Below, in pieces: positions 1 to 6,990 of a DNA stretch of 27,876 nt. The first letter of the stretch is position 1. Each line of letters opens with the position of its first letter. A program made the position numbers and the translations under genes. The notes under the pieces are model-generated. The model was not told the DNA's origin. It saw only the letters and a list, made by a program, of their open reading frames with translations, and did not search any database. The stretch is from CAVVDT01 sp964568825 (GTDB lineage: Bacteria; Pseudomonadota; Alphaproteobacteria; Rhizobiales; Aestuariivirgaceae), in NCBI GenBank assembly GCA_964568825.1, contig CAZMSA010000023.1:1-27876 (forward strand), given 5' to 3'.

Positions 1-308
1 TTCTGGCAGGTCACGACGGCGGTATCGGCTTTCAGCAGCGGCACCAGCCGGTCGGCCGATTCCCAGGCCTGATGGGCTTTTAGCGCGACGATCACATAGT
101 CCTGCGGACCCAGGTCGGCGGGCTCGGCGCTGGCGGTAACGGCGACGGTCGACTCGGCACCGCCCCGGACCAGCGTCAGTCCCTTTTCATGCATGGCAGC
201 CAGATGCGGCCCGCGCGCCACGATTGACAGTTCGACGCCATCCACACCCGCCAGCCCATGGGCCAGGAAACCGCCGATGGCGCCGGCGCCGAAGATGCAA
301 ATTTTCAC
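1..308 (-). CDS. Ketopantoate reductase-like oxidoreductase (ApbA/PanE family), 3' end outside window
   Basis: This is the N-terminal 102 codons of a 2-dehydropantoate 2-reductase family protein; the rest lies beyond base 1. The start is GTG at 308. The protein opens with a Rossmann nucleotide-binding motif (VKICIFGAGAIGG, GxGxxG), and a strand reading YVIVALKAHQ followed by DTAVVTCQ matches the stretch before the NG motif of PanE proteins. Family members reduce 2-oxo acids to 2-hydroxy acids with NADPH. Only PanE itself is in pantothenate synthesis; many paralogues act on other substrates. It begins 13 bases after the tctA stop on the same strand, so it is probably the last gene of the tct operon. 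That context suggests a role on the imported carboxylate rather than vitamin synthesis, which is inference. The catalytic Lys/Glu region is not in the window. Confidence 0.85.
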   Translation of the reverse strand, partial: MKICIFGAGAIGGFLAHGLAGVDGVELSIVARGPHLAAMHEKGLTLVRGGAESTVAVTASAEPADLGPQDYVIVALKAHQAWESADRLVPLLKADTAVVTCQ

Positions 309-321
309 GGAGTTTTCCGCC

Positions 322-1848
322 TCATCCGGCCGTAGCCGGCTTCTTGCCGCGCATACGATCGTAGATCATCTTGAACAGCGGCAGCAGCAGCAGAATGAGG
401 GCGATGACCATGATCGGGCCTGCGATCGGCCGGGTGAAGAAGATCGACGGGTCGCCCGAGCCCAGGAGCAGCGACTGCCTGAGGGTGGGCTCGGCAATGG
501 GGCCGAGCACAATGGCAAGGACCGCCGGCGCTACCGGATAGTCGAGCTTGCGCAGGCAGAAGGCGCTCACCCCGAAGATCAGCATCAGCCACACATCGTG
601 CATGTCCTGGGTGGCGGCGTAACCGCCGATCACCGACAGGCAGAAGATGGTCGGCGCCAGGATGGTGAACGGCATGCGCAGCATCCAGATGAACAGCGGG
701 ATGAAGCTGATGTCGACGATCAGCGCCATGATGTTGGAGACATAGAAGGAGCCGATCAGACCCCAGACGAAATCGCCCTGCTGGGCAAACATCATGGGGC
801 CGGGCGTCAGGCCCCAGATGATCATGCCGCCGAGCAGCACGGCGGTGGTGGGCGAGCCCGGAATGCCCAGCGTCAGCATGGGGAGCATGGCACCGACGGA
901 GGCCGAATTGTTGGCGCTTTCCGGCGCCGAGATGCCGTTGGGATGACCCTGGCCGAACTCCTTGGAGTTCCTGGATGTCATCTTGGCCACACCGTAGGCC
1001 ATGAGCGAACCCGGGGTGGCGCCGGCGGCCGGCAGGATGCCGACAAAAAAGCCGAGGAACGAGCCAATCATCGAGCCCTTCCAGCCACGGCGCACAGCCT
1101 CCTTGCCGCTGGCGACGATGCGGTCGACCGTCAGCTTGGCATCGGTCGCCTGCATCTTGCCGCGGGTGGAATCGATGGTCCATAGCATCTCGCCGATGCC
1201 GTAGATGCCGATGGCCAGCACCAGGAAGTTGATACCGTGCATGAAGCCGGTGATGTTGAAGAAGACGAGGCGCGGTTCGCCGGAGATCTCGTCATAGCCG
1301 ACGGCGGCCAGCACCAGGCCGATGCAGATCGAGAAGATGGTCTTGGGGATATCGTCGCCACCGATGCCGATGAAGGTGGCGAACGCCAGTACCATCAGCG
1401 CGAAGATTTCGGGCGAGCCGAAGTTGAGCGCCACATGGGCCAGCGGCGGGGCAAAGGCGGTGAATAGCACGTTGGCGATGGTGCCGCCGGTGAACGAGGC
1501 GAGCGCTGCCGTCATCAAGGCGAGATCCGCCCTGCCCTTGAGCGCCAATGGTCGTCCGTCGAAGGTTGTCGCCACGGCTGTAGAGGCGCCCGGTATCCCC
1601 AAGGTAATGGACGATATGGCGCCGCCGTACATGGCGCCATAGTAGATCGCGGCGAGGAAGATCATTGCCGAAGCCGGCGGCACCAGGAAGGTTGCCGGCA
1701 GCAGGATGGCGACGCCGTTCACCGAGCCGAGACCGGGCATGGCGCCGATGAACAAGCCGAGCACGACCCCGATGAACACCAGTACCAGATTCAGCGGCTG
1801 CAGCGAGATGAGGACCCCAGCCCACAGATGTCCGAGAATGTCGACCAT
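322..1848 (-). CDS. tctA: Tripartite tricarboxylate transporter, large permease TctA
   Basis: The 508-residue protein has the usual TctA length and is hydrophobic throughout, with about twelve likely membrane segments. Family hallmarks are visible: an N-terminal GLFIGAMPGLGSVNG, then YYGAMYGGAISSITLGIPG, and in the second half SFLGFFVGILPAAGATPGS and LTLGIPGSPTTAVLLGG. These are the two repeated glycine/proline loops of the TctA fold. In the TTT family this subunit forms the inner-membrane channel that works with TctB and the periplasmic TctC to import carboxylates with an ion gradient. The gene lies 66 bases after tctB. The true substrate cannot be read from the sequence. TTT systems carry citrate, other di- and tricarboxylates, aromatic acids and further organic anions. 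A good Shine-Dalgarno is not obvious ahead of the ATG; only GGAA is near. Confidence 0.95.
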   Translation of the reverse strand: MVDILGHLWAGVLISLQPLNLVLVFIGVVLGLFIGAMPGLGSVNGVAILLPATFLVPPASAMIFLAAIYYGAMYGGAISSITLGIPGASTAVATTFDGRPLALKGRADLALMTAALASFTGGTIANVLFTAFAPPLAHVALNFGSPEIFALMVLAFATFIGIGGDDIPKTIFSICIGLVLAAVGYDEISGEPRLVFFNITGFMHGINFLVLAIGIYGIGEMLWTIDSTRGKMQATDAKLTVDRIVASGKEAVRRGWKGSMIGSFLGFFVGILPAAGATPGSLMAYGVAKMTSRNSKEFGQGHPNGISAPESANNSASVGAMLPMLTLGIPGSPTTAVLLGGMIIWGLTPGPMMFAQQGDFVWGLIGSFYVSNIMALIVDISFIPLFIWMLRMPFTILAPTIFCLSVIGGYAATQDMHDVWLMLIFGVSAFCLRKLDYPVAPAVLAIVLGPIAEPTLRQSLLLGSGDPSIFFTRPIAGPIMVIALILLLLPLFKMIYDRMRGKKPATAG

Positions 1849-1914
1849 GAACCTATTCCGTCGCGGTTATTGCAAGAATGGTGGTGTTGTGCCGCCCGAG
1901 ATCTGACGTCCGGG

Positions 1915-2412
1915 TCACAGGAAGATGTGATAGAGCGGAATGAACAGTGGCTCGAGATAGCCCTTGGGAAGCACGATCCGCATCGCCACATCAAAGAAGA
2001 AGAAGGTCGCTGTCGGCGCCAAAATCGCGATCGCCAGGGTTGTAGGCCAGCTATGGCGACCCATGAAGCGGACATAGTAGATCAGGAACAGCGGCATGGC
2101 GCCGTAAAAACCGATGAAGTGGATGAGGCCGATGAAGGCCGCAAGCCCGCCACCCACCAGCAGCAGCATCTTCTTGCCGTAGGCGTCGAGGAACGGTCCT
2201 GTCGCCTGGGATGGTGGCGAAGTGCGCCGGTACCAGTTGATGGCAATCATTGCGGTTGAAACAAGCATGACCGCCGATAGCCAAAATGGCCAGAAGCCGC
2301 CGCCAGGCCCCTCGCCCTTGATATAGCCGATGGGCAGTTCGGCGCTTTTCCACATGAGATAGATCGAGATGACGGCGAGAATGCCAGCCGTGATGATTTC
2401 TGCGCGCCGCAT
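1915..2412 (-). CDS. tctB: Tripartite tricarboxylate transporter, small permease TctB
   Basis: The 165-residue protein has the size and layout of TctB: one hydrophobic helix near residues 7-23, a loop rich in glycine (KGEGPGGGFWPFW), a second helix around 45-60, and two further hydrophobic segments in the C-terminal half (LLVGGGLAAFIGLIHFIGF and TTLAIAILAPTATFFFFDV). The GPGFFP-like loop is typical of the family and is present here as GPGGGFWPF. TctB is the small inner-membrane partner of TctA. It lies between tctC (49 bases upstream) and tctA (66 bases downstream) in the standard C-B-A order. Sequence conservation in this subunit is weak, so the call rests on hydrophobicity pattern, length and position together. 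Confidence 0.9.
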   Translation of the reverse strand: MRRAEIITAGILAVISIYLMWKSAELPIGYIKGEGPGGGFWPFWLSAVMLVSTAMIAINWYRRTSPPSQATGPFLDAYGKKMLLLVGGGLAAFIGLIHFIGFYGAMPLFLIYYVRFMGRHSWPTTLAIAILAPTATFFFFDVAMRIVLPKGYLEPLFIPLYHIFL

Positions 2413-2461
2413 GCCCGCCCTCTCCTCGATCTACTCGTTCGTCGTTTCAGTCAGCTGCAGG

Positions 2462-3433
2462 CTACATACTGCCGAGCAGCTTCTTGTGGCGGTCAATCTG
2501 CTCCTTCCAGTAGGCCTTGATCTGGCTGGCATCGATCCAGGTGCCCAAGAGCGAGTACTTCTTCAGGTAACCCTGCCATTCGGGGCTGTCGAAGACCTTC
2601 TTGAATACGCCCTGATAATAGGCGGCCGCATCCGCACTCATGCCCGGCGCGCCGACAACGGCACGCTGCATGTAGTAGGAAAAGTCATGCCCGCTCTCGA
2701 TCATGGTGGGCACGTTCGGGAACATCGGCAGGCGCTTCTTGGTGAAGGTCACCAGCGGCACCACGTCGCCCGACTGATAGAAGCCGAGAGCTTCAGACGG
2801 GTTGTTGACGGTCGAGTGCACCTGCTTGCCGGCCAGTTCCTTGGCCACCGCGCCGCCGCCCTTGAAGGGAATGTACTTGATCTTCAGGCCGAACGTCTTG
2901 TTGAGGAAATCGGTGAGGATCTCGTCTTCCTGGCCCTTGCCGGTACCGGCCATGGTCCAGGCCGAGCCCATCTTCTTGGCCTTGGCGACGAACTGATCGA
3001 GGGTCGTGACCCCTTCAGCCTTGTTGACCCAGAGGATGAACGTGTCCTCGGCCATGCGGGCGACTGGCGTGAAGGTCATCACATCGATGCCGAGCTTGGG
3101 CTGTCGGATCGGCGTGGTGAAAAACGAGTTCAGCGTCACCATCAGGTTGTAGTCGGGGTCATTGGCGGTCTTCATGGCGATCAGCGCTTCGGCGCCCGAG
3201 CCCCCACCCTTGTTGTCAGGGATGAGCGGCTGCGGCATCAAATTCTGCTTTTGCACGATGGCCTGCATGAAACGCGCCATCTTGTCAGCACCGCCGCCCT
3301 TGCCGGCCATGATCACGAAGTTGACCGGCTTGTTCGGCTCCCATGCCTGCGCAGCTGGCGCCATTGAAAAAGTGGCAGCACTCAAACTCACGGCACAAGC
3401 CAGCGTTAGAGCCATTCTTCTCGTATAATTCAT
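2462..3433 (-). CDS. tctC: Tripartite tricarboxylate transporter, periplasmic binding protein TctC (Bug family)
   Basis: A 323-residue Bug/TctC-type solute receptor. A Sec signal peptide is clear: positive MNYTRR, a hydrophobic core to about residue 24, and an AQA cleavage site at residues 28-30, leaving a mature protein that starts WEPNKPVNF. The family pattern KPVNFVIMAGKGGGADKMARFMQ corresponds to the ligand-binding loop (usually PGGxxDxxAR), and IPFKGGGAVAKELAGKQVHSTVNNPSE matches the second conserved loop. The protein delivers a carboxylate to TctA/TctB. The ATG at 3433 is preceded by a strong ribosome site, GGGAGGA. It is the first gene of the operon, with a 5' region of about 190 bases holding a palindromic GntR-type site (3609-3620). 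In this family the ligand contacts come largely from the backbone, so specificity cannot be predicted. Confidence 0.94.
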   Translation of the reverse strand: MNYTRRMALTLACAVSLSAATFSMAPAAQAWEPNKPVNFVIMAGKGGGADKMARFMQAIVQKQNLMPQPLIPDNKGGGSGAEALIAMKTANDPDYNLMVTLNSFFTTPIRQPKLGIDVMTFTPVARMAEDTFILWVNKAEGVTTLDQFVAKAKKMGSAWTMAGTGKGQEDEILTDFLNKTFGLKIKYIPFKGGGAVAKELAGKQVHSTVNNPSEALGFYQSGDVVPLVTFTKKRLPMFPNVPTMIESGHDFSYYMQRAVVGAPGMSADAAAYYQGVFKKVFDSPEWQGYLKKYSLLGTWIDASQIKAYWKEQIDRHKKLLGSM

Positions 3434-3608
3434 TTCCGTTCCTCCCTAGTTCAATCCGTTGACCCGAGCCGTTAGTGGCCGTGCCGGCCAAAAAGCAAAG
3501 CTCATGGCTGGATTTTGCTGCGGCTCAAGAAACTGTCAAAAATTTGTCGATTTTTTGCCTTGGACAGCACCACAGCAATTGTCTCACCAGTTAACCGCCT
3601 CGTGGCGT

Positions 3609-3620
3609 GTGGTATACCAC
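3609..3620. promoter_or_regulatory. Palindromic operator GTGGTATACCAC upstream of tctC
   Basis: A perfect 12-base palindrome. Its 10-base core TGGTATACCA is identical to the palindrome ahead of the GntR-family gene at 10807-10816. Operators of FadR-subfamily GntR regulators with an FCD domain are typically short palindromes of this T-GGTATACC-A kind (known for the family). The site would sit just after the -10 of the candidate tctC promoter, a position that fits repression relieved by a ligand. Identity of the two sites is seen directly; the binding protein is inferred. Confidence 0.7.
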
Positions 3621-3626
3621 GAAACA

Positions 3627-3654
3627 ATCCTAACAGATCGGGCCGCGAGATCAA
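3627..3654 (-). promoter_or_regulatory. Candidate sigma-70 promoter for tctCBA
   Basis: Read on the minus strand, TTGATC (3654-3649) is followed after 16 bases by TAGGAT (3632-3627). Transcription would begin near 3620, inside the palindrome at 3609-3620, about 187 bases before the tctC start. The match to consensus is moderate; the placement next to the operator is the main support. Confidence 0.35.
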
Positions 3655-4031
3655 TGAGGTTTATGTGGCTATCACCCTTGCGTTTCCACATGATGGATTG
3701 CTGATGGCCGGTGGGGGCGGACTGGCGGCGGCTATCGGCCGTTATACCGGCAGAAATCGGTTTTCCCCCGTTTCGCCTGAATGAATTTGCCCGCAGGGCT
3801 TGAGAGCGATCGGCGCCGGCATCGTTCGACTCCAAGCCAGGCACCACGACGTCTGTCCACAAAAGGCACCCGGATTTCGATGGCATGAGATGCGCCAAAC
3901 CCCGTGTCCTTTGACATGGCGGGGAGGCAAGCTGGCCTAAAGTGGCCATGTCGACTATATCGGGGCGCAACGTGGGCGTCAGCGCTCACCGCCGCCGGCA
4001 GGGGGCCATTCTAAGAAGACGGAAGCAAGGC

Positions 4032-4733
4032 ATGGACGGCCAGTGGTGGATGGGGCTTTTGCAGATCGTTGGCATCAACATCATTCTGTCGGGTGACAAT
4101 GCCCTGGTGATAGCCCTCGCCTGCCGGTCGCTGCCACGCCATCAACGCCTCATCGGCATCTGGCTAGGCACCCTCGCAGCAGTGGTGCTGCGCATCGTGC
4201 TGGCAGTGGCGATCGCTTACGTGCTGCGCATTCCGCTGCTCAAGCTGGCCGGCGCGTGCATGCTCTTATGGATTGCGGTGAAATTGCTGATACCCGAACA
4301 CGGCGAGGGCGAGGCGGACGCGGCAAAGAGTGCCGGCTCGCTGTGGACGGCCGTCAAGATCGTGGTGGTGGCCGATGCCGTGATGAGCCTCGACAACGTC
4401 ATTTCGGTGGCCGCCGCCGCCATGGGACATGTCGATCTGCTGGTGCTCGGGATCGCCATTTCCATTCCGCTGGTGGTGGTCGGCTCGCAGATGATGCTGT
4501 GGCTGCTGGACCGCTTTTCCTGGATCATGATGGTCGGCGCGGGGCTGCTGGGGTGGATTGCCGGCGAGCTGGCGATCAGTGACCCGTGGGTCGAAGGATT
4601 AGCCGGTCACTGGGTTCATCGGCTGGAATTCGCGGTCCCGGCGTCGGGTGCGGTTGTCGTCGTTGCCCTCGGGCTCACCCTTGCCGGCCGCGCCCGGCAG
4701 GCGGCATATCGCAGGAACGGCAAGGAGAACTGA
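4032..4733 (+). CDS. TerC-family integral membrane protein (YjbE/YkoY type)
   Basis: A 233-residue membrane protein of the TerC family. The family's repeated acidic motif is seen twice: SGDNALVIALACRSLP near residues 17-32 and DAVMSLDNVISVAAAAMG in the second half, each within a hydrophobic helix, consistent with an internally duplicated fold of about seven helices. Relatives of this length are linked to manganese export or metal homeostasis and membrane stress. The open frame extends upstream to 3942, but the added 30 residues are basic and low in hydrophobicity. I chose the ATG at 4032, which starts MDGQWWMGLLQIVGIN and is preceded by GGAAGCAAGG. It ends 2 bases before the uspA-type gene, so the two are cotranscribed. 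Ion specificity is not readable here. Confidence 0.88.
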   Translation: MDGQWWMGLLQIVGINIILSGDNALVIALACRSLPRHQRLIGIWLGTLAAVVLRIVLAVAIAYVLRIPLLKLAGACMLLWIAVKLLIPEHGEGEADAAKSAGSLWTAVKIVVVADAVMSLDNVISVAAAAMGHVDLLVLGIAISIPLVVVGSQMMLWLLDRFSWIMMVGAGLLGWIAGELAISDPWVEGLAGHWVHRLEFAVPASGAVVVVALGLTLAGRARQAAYRRNGKEN

Positions 4734-4735
4734 GC

Positions 4736-5158
4736 ATGTACACCATCGTCGTCCCACTCGATGGCTCCGAGACCGCCTTGAAAGCCTTGCGGGCAGCGCT
4801 CGACCTGGCGCAGCGCATCGGTGATGCCAACCTGCGCGTGGTCAACGTGCAGCCTGCCATTCCCGCTTCGGTCGGACGGTTCGTCGGCGGTGAAGCGATC
4901 CGCGGCCATTACGAGGAGGCGGCGGGAAAGGCCTTTGCCAAGGCGCGGGCGCTGTTGCACGACACCGGCATCGAAGTGAAATTCGATTACCGCGTCGGCC
5001 CATCCGGAGAGACGGTGAGCGATTACGCCCGCGAGGTGGGCGCTAATCAGATCGTCATGGGCACCCGGGGCCTGGGCCGCTTGCCAGGTTTCGTGATGGG
5101 GTCGGTCGCGACCCGCGTCGTGCAAACTGCCCATTGCCCGGTGTTGCTGGTGAAGTAG
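4736..5158 (+). CDS. Universal stress protein, single UspA domain, ATP-binding type
   Basis: A 140-residue UspA-fold protein. The N-terminal strand MYTIVVPLDGSETALKAL is standard for the family. The C-terminal nucleotide motif G-x2-G-x9-G-(S/T) is complete in GTRGLGRLPGFVMGS, so this is expected to bind ATP, unlike the E. coli UspA type. The start at 4736 follows GGCAAGGAGAACTGAGC, with a clear AAGGAG, and lies 2 bases after the TerC-family stop; the frame is open further upstream inside TerC but those residues are not UspA-like. Usp proteins act in the cytoplasm in stress survival; the exact role is unknown. It converges with the tandem Usp gene, with only 6 bases between the two stops. Confidence 0.93.
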   Translation: MYTIVVPLDGSETALKALRAALDLAQRIGDANLRVVNVQPAIPASVGRFVGGEAIRGHYEEAAGKAFAKARALLHDTGIEVKFDYRVGPSGETVSDYAREVGANQIVMGTRGLGRLPGFVMGSVATRVVQTAHCPVLLVK

Positions 5159-5164
5159 CCGGCC

Positions 5165-6022
5165 TCAGTGGGTCATCAGGACCGGCATTTCGGTCTTGTC
5201 GACGACATGCTGGGTGACGCCGCCGAACACCAGCTCGCGGCCGCGGCTGGAGCCATAGGCGCCCATCAGAAGTGCGTCGGCGCCGGCATCCCTGGCCGCC
5301 GCCAGCAGCGCCTTGCCGACACCGCCGCGACCGGAGATCTCTGTATGACCCGCCTTGATGCCGTGGTCGGCCAGGTAGTCGACAAGATCGGTGCCAGTAA
5401 GATCAGCAACGCTCTCGGCGACCGTCAGGACCGTCACCTTCTCAGCCGTTCCGAGAAGATCGAGCGCCAGGGTTACCGCGCGCGCGGCCTCGCGCGAACC
5501 GTTCCAGGCGATCGCCACATGCTCGCCAATCGGCCCCGGCCTCGACGACGGGCACATGAGCACCAGCGAACCGGTGTTGAGCAGCGCCGCCTCCAGGGTG
5601 TTGCGGCCGATATTGCGTTCGCGGTCGGGCTTGGCCACCGCCACGATGTCGGCCAGACGGCCGCGGCTGGAGATCATGGCGGCCTGCTTGCCGCGCTCGA
5701 TGCCGAGCGAGATCGTGACCTTGCCGGGCGGCGACTTGCCGACCTCAGCCTTGGCGATCTTGCGCGAGGCGACATAGGCCTCGAACTCGTCGATGATCTT
5801 GGCCTCCTCGGCGACCGCCAGGTCGTTGCCCGACTGGGCGATCTGCTCACGCAGTACCGCCGGCACCGCCACGCCGAAGGGGATCAGGTCTTCCGGGCTC
5901 GGGCGACAGTGCACCGCCTCGATGTGGGCGTTGAAGCGACGCGCCAGGACCAGCGCGTGATCGAGCACCTTTTCACCCTTGCCGTCACTCCTGATGGGAA
6001 CGAGAATCCGCCGGATCGTCAT
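5165..6022 (-). CDS. Tandem universal stress protein (two UspA domains)
   Basis: A 285-residue protein with two Usp repeats. The first begins MTIRRILVPIRSDGKGEKVL and the second near residue 160 with IGEHVAIAWNGSREAARAV. The C-terminal repeat carries an almost complete nucleotide motif, GAYGSSRGRELVFGG, with Gly instead of Ser/Thr at the last position. The first repeat's motif is degenerate, as is common in tandem Usp proteins. It follows the formyltransferase gene after 33 bases on the same strand, so it is probably the distal gene of the GntR-lyase-transferase operon. Its place suggests a general stress function attached to that pathway rather than an enzymatic step. Confidence 0.9.
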   Translation of the reverse strand: MTIRRILVPIRSDGKGEKVLDHALVLARRFNAHIEAVHCRPSPEDLIPFGVAVPAVLREQIAQSGNDLAVAEEAKIIDEFEAYVASRKIAKAEVGKSPPGKVTISLGIERGKQAAMISSRGRLADIVAVAKPDRERNIGRNTLEAALLNTGSLVLMCPSSRPGPIGEHVAIAWNGSREAARAVTLALDLLGTAEKVTVLTVAESVADLTGTDLVDYLADHGIKAGHTEISGRGGVGKALLAAARDAGADALLMGAYGSSRGRELVFGGVTQHVVDKTEMPVLMTH

Positions 6023-6055
6023 GGAAAATCCTTTTTGTCTGCTTGTGCTTAACGC

Positions 6056-6970
6056 TCAACCCAGTCGCGTGCCCGGCTTCAGACCGGCGGCCTTCGCCCA
6101 ATCGGCTGCTGTCTGCTTGTCCTGACCCTTGGGGCGCACCCGCTGGATGAGGACGCGTCCGCCGCCTGCCTGCACCGTCACGCCTTCATCGCCGACGGTG
6201 ACGACGGTACCGGCTTCGCCCTCGCCGTTCGTCTTCTTCGAATCGTAGACCGTCACCTCGGCGCCCCCAAACAGGGTCCAGGCACCGGGCTGCGGGTTGG
6301 TGCCGCGAATGAGATTATAGACATCGGCCACCGGCTTTGCCCAGTCGATGCGGGCGTGTTCCTTCTTGCACCAACTCTCGTAGGTGGCTTTCGAATCGTC
6401 CTGCTTGATATGGGGCGGATTGCCGGCCCGAACCAAGTCGATGGCTTCCAGGGTCGACGAAATGCCGAGCGGGAAAATCTTGTCGAAATAGACCGAACCG
6501 AGAGTATCGTCGGGGCCGATCTCCACTTCCTTCTGCAACAGGATGTCGCCCTCATCGAGCCCATCATCGGGCCAGAAATAGGTAAGGCCGGTCTTCGTCG
6601 AGCCCCAGATGATGGGCCAGTTGATGGACGACGGCCCGCGATGTTTGGGCAGAAGCGAGGGATGAAAGCAGATCGAGCCGAAGCGCGGCACGTTGCGGGC
6701 GGCCTCGGGTACGAAGATGATGACATAGGCCATCACCATGAGGTCGGCATCAAAGCTCGCCATCTCGGCCAGCACCGCGGCATCCTTGTAGTTGGCCGGC
6801 TGCCTGATCGGCAGGCCGAGGTCGAGGGCGGCCTGCTTGATGGGATCGACGGGCCGGCCTTCCTTGTCGGGCGCCAGATAGACCACCACCACCTCGTCGG
6901 TACCTGCCTTGACGATGGCTTCCAGTGCCGCCTTGCCGAAGGCCTGCTGTCCGTTGACGATGAGTCTCAT
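6056..6970 (-). CDS. Formyltransferase resembling the hydrolase domain of 10-formyltetrahydrofolate dehydrogenase
   Basis: A 304-residue protein with the formyltransferase N-terminal fold (about 1-180) and the smaller C-terminal domain (about 205-300). The loop FHPSLLPKHRGPSSINW (102-118) and the run WPDDGLDEGDILLQKEVEI (133-151) resemble the N-terminal domain of ALDH1L/FDH more than methionyl-tRNA formyltransferase. Catalytic His (H103) and Asp (D139, 36 residues later as in Fmt and FDH) are present. The Asn that precedes the His by two in Fmt is Cys101 here, whereas FDH has a non-Asn residue at that place. There is no acyl-carrier or aldehyde dehydrogenase domain. Start ATG 6970 has GAGGGG upstream. 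It lies 20 bases after frc, so formyl transfer between formyl-CoA, folate and formate is the likely area of function. The precise donor and acceptor are unproven, and annotation as Fmt would be misleading. Confidence 0.85.
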   Translation of the reverse strand: MRLIVNGQQAFGKAALEAIVKAGTDEVVVVYLAPDKEGRPVDPIKQAALDLGLPIRQPANYKDAAVLAEMASFDADLMVMAYVIIFVPEAARNVPRFGSICFHPSLLPKHRGPSSINWPIIWGSTKTGLTYFWPDDGLDEGDILLQKEVEIGPDDTLGSVYFDKIFPLGISSTLEAIDLVRAGNPPHIKQDDSKATYESWCKKEHARIDWAKPVADVYNLIRGTNPQPGAWTLFGGAEVTVYDSKKTNGEGEAGTVVTVGDEGVTVQAGGGRVLIQRVRPKGQDKQTAADWAKAAGLKPGTRLG

Positions 6971-6990
6971 GTCGCGCTCTTTCCCCTCAC

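Larger units (their letters stand above)
3434..4031. other. Intergenic region between divergent tctC and the TerC-family gene
   Basis: These 598 bases hold no gene I can support. They carry the tctC leader, a perfect palindrome at 3609-3620 and a candidate tctC promoter at 3627-3654 (separate entries). On the plus strand TTGACA at 3911-3916 with GCCTAA at 3935-3940 (18-base spacer) is a weak candidate promoter for the TerC gene. The small open frames here lack family resemblance and change composition along their length. A stretch near 3520-3660 is more AT-rich than the surrounding genes, as expected for a promoter region. Confidence 0.6.

Noticed and set aside
3738..3751. Imperfect palindrome GCCGTTATACCGGC as a third GntR site
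   Set aside because: Only about 7 of 10 core positions match TGGTATACCA and the symmetry is broken, so I do not count it.
3780..4031. Manganese (yybP-ykoY) riboswitch ahead of the TerC-family gene
   Set aside because: I cannot trace the conserved loop pairs of that aptamer, and the leader would be short if the weak promoter at 3911 is real. A covariance search would decide.
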